DNA from: an uncultured Sutterella sp.
Lineage (GTDB): Bacteria; Pseudomonadota; Gammaproteobacteria; Burkholderiales; Burkholderiaceae_F
Reading direction: 5' to 3'
Length of the DNA: 61,618 bases
Assembly (NCBI GenBank): GCA_900315045.1
Contig: OMXR01000013.1
Coordinates: 1-61,618 of the forward strand
This document shows positions 57,059-61,618 of the stretch, one piece after another (positions within the stretch are counted from its first letter, which is position 1; each line of letters starts with the position of its first letter). A program made the position numbers and the translations under genes. The notes below the pieces were generated by a model. It was not told the DNA's origin and did not search any database. It saw only the letters and a program-made list of their open reading frames with translations.

Positions 57059-57889
57059 TCAGCAGATTTCCGTCTTTGTTCCCACATTGTTGCGGTAGAA
57101 CCCGGGGAAATGGGTCGCGAAAAAGCTTTCCGCCTTTTCTCCCGTGCAGTGGCAGGCGCCCAGATGCCTCATGCCCAGATCCTGCAGTTTTCGGCAGGTG
57201 TAGGCGATGCGCTCGTCTCCGGCATTGACAAGATGCGTGCCGCCCACAAACCGCCGCACCGGCTCTCCGAACACCTCGGCCACCCGGCTCACAATGCTGA
57301 CGATCCCGTTGTGCGAGCATCCGGAAATCACCGTGAGCCCCTCAGCTCCTTGCAGAATCAGCGCGACTTCCTCGGGGAACGTGTCCGTCACCAGCATCCC
57401 CTCCCGCATCCGGGTCATGAGGGGACTGGCCGCCTCCTGCGGGTCGGTGGTGGCAAAGCCGGACAGCAGCCATGCATTCTTGCCGAGCGCAACCGGCTCG
57501 CGGCCGACCACTTGGCACGGAACGCCACTCAGACGCAGAGCGCGCTCGTTCAGCAGCGAGCTGATTTCCAGTTCGCCATCCTCGACCTTGCGGTACCTTT
57601 GTTCGAAGAACCCCTCGCCCACATAGACGGCCCGGGGCGGATCCATCGATGTCAGGAGTGCGGCAGCCCCTCCCGTGTGATCCCAGTGCCCGTGGCTCAG
57701 GATCAGGGCATCGGCTCCCGCAGGATCGGTCCCAAGCGCCCTCGCATTGAAAAGAAACCTCGGGGACTGCCCCGTGTCGTAGACGAACTTTTTTCCCTCG
57801 CCTTCGATGAGAAGCGAAAGTCCATGCTGGGCGACGAGCCGCGTGTCGCCGCTCGTGTTTTCCATGAGCGTCGTGATGAGGAAAGTCAT
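57059..57889 (-). CDS. MBL-fold metallo-hydrolase
   Basis: A 276-residue protein with the metallo-beta-lactamase metal motif LILSHGHWDHTGG near residue 65 and downstream ligands in VISGCSHNGIVSI and GTHLVNAG. It resembles the small MBL group annotated as 7,8-dihydropterin-6-methyl-dihydropteroate synthase-like, known from archaea and some bacteria; activity in this organism is unknown. The ATG at 57889 starts the typical MTFLITTLMENT. It lies downstream of the copper ATPase on the same strand. Confidence 0.85.
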   Translation of the reverse strand: MTFLITTLMENTSGDTRLVAQHGLSLLIEGEGKKFVYDTGQSPRFLFNARALGTDPAGADALILSHGHWDHTGGAAALLTSMDPPRAVYVGEGFFEQRYRKVEDGELEISSLLNERALRLSGVPCQVVGREPVALGKNAWLLSGFATTDPQEAASPLMTRMREGMLVTDTFPEEVALILQGAEGLTVISGCSHNGIVSIVSRVAEVFGEPVRRFVGGTHLVNAGDERIAYTCRKLQDLGMRHLGACHCTGEKAESFFATHFPGFYRNNVGTKTEIC

Positions 57890-58002
57890 CCGGAATCCCC
57901 CGTTAAAAAGAATCGGCCAGGACAGCGCCGACATGGCGACAATACCCGAAGCAGCACCTCTCTGCCCAATGGTTCGTCAGCCGGATGGGCTCCTGCTCTG
58001 AC

Positions 58003-58221
58003 TCAGGCCCTGGTTTCGATTCCGACAACCTTGAAATCGAGCAGATCGATCATGGCGCGGATCTTCTCGTCCGTCACGCTCTCGTCACACTCGACAAGCG
58101 CCTGCTTGTCCTCCAGACTCACCGAGACGCTCTTCACTCCGGCGATCTTGGACAGTCCCTTCTGAACCGACCCGGAGCAATGCTGGCAGTGCATGCCTTC
58201 GATTTTGACAATTTTCTTCAT
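58003..58221 (-). CDS. copZ: CopZ-like copper chaperone, nested in frame at the 3' end of copA
   Basis: From the ATG at 58221 the copA frame encodes a complete 72-residue heavy-metal-associated protein starting MKKIVKIEGMHCQHCSGSV, the size and layout of free CopZ chaperones. An aggag sequence lies at 58233-58229, 7 bases before this ATG, as good as any ribosome-binding site in the window. A separate soluble chaperone is therefore likely to be made by internal initiation, besides the full fusion. Confidence 0.65.
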   Translation of the reverse strand: MKKIVKIEGMHCQHCSGSVQKGLSKIAGVKSVSVSLEDKQALVECDESVTDEKIRAMIDLLDFKVVGIETRA

Positions 58222-60576
58222 GGTCTGACTCCTCTTCATGAGATTGACTGATTGCAGCTGGCAGGCCTGCGGACGAGGCCCGCGGCTTGCCGCTGAGAAA
58301 CTTTTTGCGCGAAACCTCCTCAGCCTCAGGGCATTGGAAACCACGCAAACCGAGCTCATGCTCATGGCCGCCGCTCCCACCATGGGCGAGAGCATCCAGC
58401 CGAAAACCGGATAGAGCACGCCGGCCGCAACCGGTATGCAGATGATGTTGTAGAAAAACGCCCAGAACAGGTTCTGCCTGATGTTGCGCATGACGGCGCG
58501 CGCCAGCCGCATTGCCGTCACGGCATCGGTGAGGCGGCTCTTCATGAGCACCACATCCGCGCAGTCGATCGCCACCTCGGTTCCCGCTCCGATCGCCATC
58601 CCGACGCTGGCACGCGAGAGCGCCGGGGCATCATTGATGCCGTCGCCGATCATGAGCACCCTGCGGCCCTGGGAAAGAAGTTCGCGCACCTTCCCCTCCT
58701 TGTCCTGAGGCATGATGCCCGCCATGACGTTGTCGATGCCGACAAAGCACGCAACGCTCATAGCCGTCTTCTCATTGTCGCCCGTGAGCATCCAGACTTC
58801 GCACCCCATCCGCTTCATTTCAGCCACCGCCTCGGCGCTGTCCTCCTTGATGGCGTCCATGATGCCGATCAGCCCGACAGGCTCGCCCTCCGCCTGCACA
58901 AACAGCGCCGTCCGTCCCTGTCCGGCAAGCTCATCCATCTTTGCCCGGACATCCGCAAACGCCCCTGAAAGAACTGAGGCATTGCCGATCCTCACGCGTC
59001 TGCCGGCAACAGTCCCTTCTACAAACCCAGCTGCCTGACGGAACTCATCTGCAGTTTCAATGTGAAGAGCGTTCCGTTCGGCCAGATCCGTCACGGCACG
59101 GGCAAGAGGATGCTCCGAGAGCCTCTCCACGGCCGCAGCAAGGGCAAGCACCTCTGCATCGGCATAACGTCCCAAGGCAACGATATCGGTAACGATCGGC
59201 CGCCCCTCGGTAATCGTGCCTGTCTTGTCAAGCACAACGGCATCAACCGATCCCGTTGCCTCAAGCGCCTCGGCAGACTTGAAAAGAATCCCGTTCTCTG
59301 CCCCCTTGCCAGCACCCACCATGATTGCCGTGGGCGTTGCAAGCCCCAGAGCGCAGGGGCAGGAAATCACAAGCACGCTCACGCCAAACAGGCAAGCCTC
59401 GTCCCATCCCTTGCCAAGCGCCATCCAGACAAGTGCCGTGGCGGCTGCAATCGCAATCACCACGGGGACAAACACCCCGCTCACCCGATCGGCAAGCCGG
59501 GCAACCGGAGCCTTGCTGCTCGTGGCTTCGTCAACGAGCTCGATGATCTGCGCGAGCACCGTGTCCTTGCCAACGCGCGTCACGCGCATCCTGAAGAACC
59601 CCGAGCGCACCAGCGTCGCCCCCGTGAGATCATCCCCGGCTTTCTTCTCCACCGGAACGGACTCGCCCGTGATGCTCGATTCGTCTACCGTGCCCTCTCC
59701 CTCGATCACTTCGCCGTCTACGGGAACCTTGGCTCCGGTGCGCAGCACCACCGTCTCTCCAACTCCGATCGCTTCGACGGGAACGCTGAGCTCAGCGCCA
59801 TCCCGCAGGACAATCGCTTCGGCAGGAACCAGATTCATGAGCCGCTCGATCGCACCCGTAGTCTTTGCCTTGGAGCGCGCTTCGAAATACTTGCCGACCG
59901 TAATCAGCGTAAGAATCATCGCTGCTGAATCGAAATACAGGTGGCTGCCGTGCCAGAGCAGACCCTGCGCGTCTCCTGCCGCCTGTGCGTGCAGCATTGC
60001 GTAGAGCGACACAAGTGCCATCAGAAGCGCCGCGGAGGAACCGATGGCCACGAGCGAATCCATGTTGGGCGCCCTCTGCCAGAGCGCCTTGTACCCAACC
60101 CGATAGAACTTGAAATTCAGAGCAACCACGGGGATGGTCAGCAGGAACTGGGTGAGCGCAAGAGCCGGTGCGTGCGCGGGATCGTCAAAATAAACCGGCA
60201 GCGGCAATCCCAGCATCGGCCCCATGGCCAGATACATGAGCGCGGCGCAGATACCGATCGAGACAACCAGCCGGACAAAAATCTGATGCGCTTCGGCATC
60301 CTTGTTCCGTGCAAGCGAGTCCTGCGGAGCTCTCTTGGAAGCTCGCGCCTGCTCAGCGGTCCCGGGAGCCGCTCCGTATCCCGCCTCCCGTACTGCGCTG
60401 CAAACTGCATCGTCTCCCGTGCTGCCCGGATCAAACTCCACGACCATGGAGTTCTTCAGCAGATTGACAGAAACGGAATTGACTCCCGGAATGGGACTGA
60501 CGGCCTTTTCCACGCGCGCCGAGCAGGCCGCGCAGCTCATCCCCGTCACATTGAACTTGTGCTTGACCAAAGCCAT
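58003..60576 (-). CDS. copA: Copper-translocating P1B-type ATPase fused in frame to a C-terminal CopZ-like domain
   Basis: An 857-residue protein. An N-terminal heavy-metal-associated domain has GMSCAAC (residues 12-18). Eight membrane helices follow, with the copper site CPC at residues 406-408, the phosphatase loop TGES near 303, the phosphorylated Asp in DKTGT at 450 and the hinge GDGIND. The ATPase part ends at NALRLRRFRAK, where CopA normally stops. About 28 residues of unstructured linker then lead to a second complete HMA domain (GMHCQHC, residues 794-800). That second part has its own ribosome-binding site and ATG (listed separately). Copper export from the cytoplasm is the expected role. 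Confidence 0.93.
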   Translation of the reverse strand: MALVKHKFNVTGMSCAACSARVEKAVSPIPGVNSVSVNLLKNSMVVEFDPGSTGDDAVCSAVREAGYGAAPGTAEQARASKRAPQDSLARNKDAEAHQIFVRLVVSIGICAALMYLAMGPMLGLPLPVYFDDPAHAPALALTQFLLTIPVVALNFKFYRVGYKALWQRAPNMDSLVAIGSSAALLMALVSLYAMLHAQAAGDAQGLLWHGSHLYFDSAAMILTLITVGKYFEARSKAKTTGAIERLMNLVPAEAIVLRDGAELSVPVEAIGVGETVVLRTGAKVPVDGEVIEGEGTVDESSITGESVPVEKKAGDDLTGATLVRSGFFRMRVTRVGKDTVLAQIIELVDEATSSKAPVARLADRVSGVFVPVVIAIAAATALVWMALGKGWDEACLFGVSVLVISCPCALGLATPTAIMVGAGKGAENGILFKSAEALEATGSVDAVVLDKTGTITEGRPIVTDIVALGRYADAEVLALAAAVERLSEHPLARAVTDLAERNALHIETADEFRQAAGFVEGTVAGRRVRIGNASVLSGAFADVRAKMDELAGQGRTALFVQAEGEPVGLIGIMDAIKEDSAEAVAEMKRMGCEVWMLTGDNEKTAMSVACFVGIDNVMAGIMPQDKEGKVRELLSQGRRVLMIGDGINDAPALSRASVGMAIGAGTEVAIDCADVVLMKSRLTDAVTAMRLARAVMRNIRQNLFWAFFYNIICIPVAAGVLYPVFGWMLSPMVGAAAMSMSSVCVVSNALRLRRFRAKSFSAASRGPRPQACQLQSVNLMKRSQTMKKIVKIEGMHCQHCSGSVQKGLSKIAGVKSVSVSLEDKQALVECDESVTDEKIRAMIDLLDFKVVGIETRA

Positions 60577-60677
60577 CTTGAAGATTCTTCATTATTTCTT
60601 GAACGGTTCGATTTTAGAGTATACAATCCAAAAAGCAATAACTTCCTTATTTGATAGGTACTTACTAAAAAGATAGC
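60577..60677 (+). promoter_or_regulatory. Divergent promoter region between the copper ATPase and the HxlR gene
   Basis: On + TTGAAC, a 17-nt spacer and TACAAT form a good sigma-70 promoter for the HxlR gene. On the minus strand TTGCTT, 16 nt and TAAAAT could serve copA. The two overlap in an AT-rich 100-bp gap, so one protein bound there could affect both. No MerR/CueR-type or CsoR-type operator was recognised. Confidence 0.5.
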
Positions 60678-61094
60678 ATGACCGTTCAATCATCCCCATC
60701 TGCCTGCCCCTGCTGCGGAAACAGCGAGTCCGTTCACTGTCCGGTGGAGTCCACCCTTGCCCTGATCGGCGGAAAGTACAAGGCGCTGATTCTCTGGAAG
60801 CTCGTTGGCAAGACGCGCAGATTTTCCGAACTCCAGAGACAGATCCCCGCGGCGACCGCCAAAATGCTCACGCAGCAGCTCAGGGAGCTCGAAAGGGACG
60901 GTCTGGTAAAGCGTGAAGTCTTCCCGGTCGTGCCGCCTCATGTCGAGTACTCGCTCACGGCCGCAGGCGAGAGCATCAGGCCGGTTCTGATCGCGATGTA
61001 TGAATGGGGCGAAAAGTACCTCTCCGGCAAGGGGCTCGCCGCAAACTGCGGCATGGAACCGCTGGGCCAATCCCAGGGCGAGGCCATCAATTGA
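60678..61094 (+). CDS. HxlR-family winged-helix regulator with extra N-terminal cysteines
   Basis: A 138-residue DNA-binding protein. The HxlR core [22 protein letters not shown] with the wing region [28 protein letters not shown] is clear. Before the family's usual Cys lies CPCCG, giving four cysteines in the first 21 residues, a possible metal or redox site. HxlR proteins often respond to electrophiles or oxidants. It is divergent from copA and overlaps the next gene by 4 bases. Confidence 0.9.
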   Translation: MTVQSSPSACPCCGNSESVHCPVESTLALIGGKYKALILWKLVGKTRRFSELQRQIPAATAKMLTQQLRELERDGLVKREVFPVVPPHVEYSLTAAGESIRPVLIAMYEWGEKYLSGKGLAANCGMEPLGQSQGEAIN

Positions 61095-61618
61095 ACGAGC
61101 AGTACAAAAATTCCCTTTTGCTGCTGATCACCGCAGCCATCTGGGGTTCGGGCTTTGTCGCCCAGGCGCTCGGCATGGAGCATGTCGGGCCTTTCACTTT
61201 CACATGGGCAAGATCGCTGATCGGCGGTCTGTTCCTGCTCTGCGCAATGCCGTTGCTCGACCGTCTCCGGGGAGTGTCTCCAAGTGACAAGCCGCGGATC
61301 AATCCGTGGAAGAACAAAACACTATGGGTGGGCGGTTTTTTCTGCGGCACGATGCTGTTCATTTCCGAATCGCTGCAGCAGTTCGGCATCATGCAGACCA
61401 CCGTTGCCAAGGCAAGCTTTCTCACGAGCCTTTACATCCTCATTGTCCCTGTGATCGGCGTGTTTCTGGGAAAACGAACGACCTGGAACGTCTGGTTCGG
61501 AGTGCTGATCGCCGTCGCCGGCCTGTATCTGCTCTGCGTGAAGCCTGGCGACTCCATGATGCTTTCACGCGGCGACACGCTTGTCATTGCCTGTGCACTC
61601 TCCTTCTCGCTGCACATC
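61091..61618 (+). CDS. EamA/DMT-superfamily transporter (partial, runs off right edge)
   Basis: 176 codons are present before the window ends, with five or six hydrophobic helices and the family phrase [21 protein letters not shown], then [22 protein letters not shown]. Drug/metabolite exporters of this family have ten helices. The start is a TTG inside the HxlR stop (TTGA overlap), because no suitable ATG lies nearby. Co-transcription with the HxlR regulator is certain from the overlap. Substrate unknown. Confidence 0.85.
   Translation, partial: MNEQYKNSLLLLITAAIWGSGFVAQALGMEHVGPFTFTWARSLIGGLFLLCAMPLLDRLRGVSPSDKPRINPWKNKTLWVGGFFCGTMLFISESLQQFGIMQTTVAKASFLTSLYILIVPVIGVFLGKRTTWNVWFGVLIAVAGLYLLCVKPGDSMMLSRGDTLVIACALSFSLHI

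Overview
The window is a GC-rich stretch of a Gram-negative chromosome. Gene order (pyrG-kdsA-eno-ftsB; rpsB-tsf-pyrH-frr-uppS-cdsA; tsaB-rimI-uracil-DNA glycosylase; folC-SPOR-cvpA) is typical of Betaproteobacteria. A FimV-like protein, a Gram-negative porin, a Tat-exported flavocytochrome-type reductase pair and an ATP-type PEP carboxykinase point to an anaerobic or microaerophilic Burkholderiales member. Sutterellaceae is my best guess, from overall protein flavour rather than a marker gene. I found no rRNA, tRNA, CRISPR array or prophage.

Layout. 1-1.35 kb: an IS200/IS605-type TnpB element entering from the left edge. 1.4-7.2 kb: a YjiH-type membrane protein, a TMEM43-like membrane protein, a secreted leucine-rich-repeat protein and an alpha/beta hydrolase, all on +. 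7.2-9.3 kb: a Tat-exported flavoprotein plus a c-type cytochrome on -, behind an exact FNR-type box. 9.4-29.9 kb: a long minus-strand housekeeping block (htpX, truA, fimV, rmuC, ftsB, eno, kdsA, pyrG, an amino-acid-binding protein, cdsA, uppS, frr, pyrH, tsf, rpsB, cvpA, SPOR protein, folC, an M50 protease and a YqaA-like protein). 30.2-33.8 kb: three consecutive genes (fhs, an AGCS symporter, a SHOCT protein), each broken by a short internal deletion with frameshift. 33.8-51.9 kb: pckA, an M16 protease, yciB, a PpiC-type isomerase, a porin behind a Fur-like box, mfd, serB, a DnaQ-like exonuclease, uracil-DNA glycosylase, rimI, tsaB, a YihY protein and proS. 52.1-55.7 kb: two tandem PotE-like antiporters, each with its Shine-Dalgarno sequence inside a hairpin, then an AT-rich array of 23-nt tandem repeats and a DUF4143 fragment. 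55.8-61.6 kb: proB, an MBL-fold hydrolase, a copper P-type ATPase fused in frame to a CopZ-like domain that keeps its own ribosome-binding site and start codon, an HxlR regulator and the start of an EamA transporter.

How genes work together. The flavoprotein/cytochrome pair looks like a periplasmic terminal reductase switched on without oxygen, but neither its heme count nor its active site matches classical fumarate reductase. The PotE-like pair suggests diamine/amino-acid exchange controlled by leader RNA structure. The copper locus could make both an exporter and a free metallochaperone from one reading frame. Strongest leads: the copA/copZ nested gene, the structured potE leaders, the 23-nt repeat array, the divergent reductase and the cluster of three deletions.
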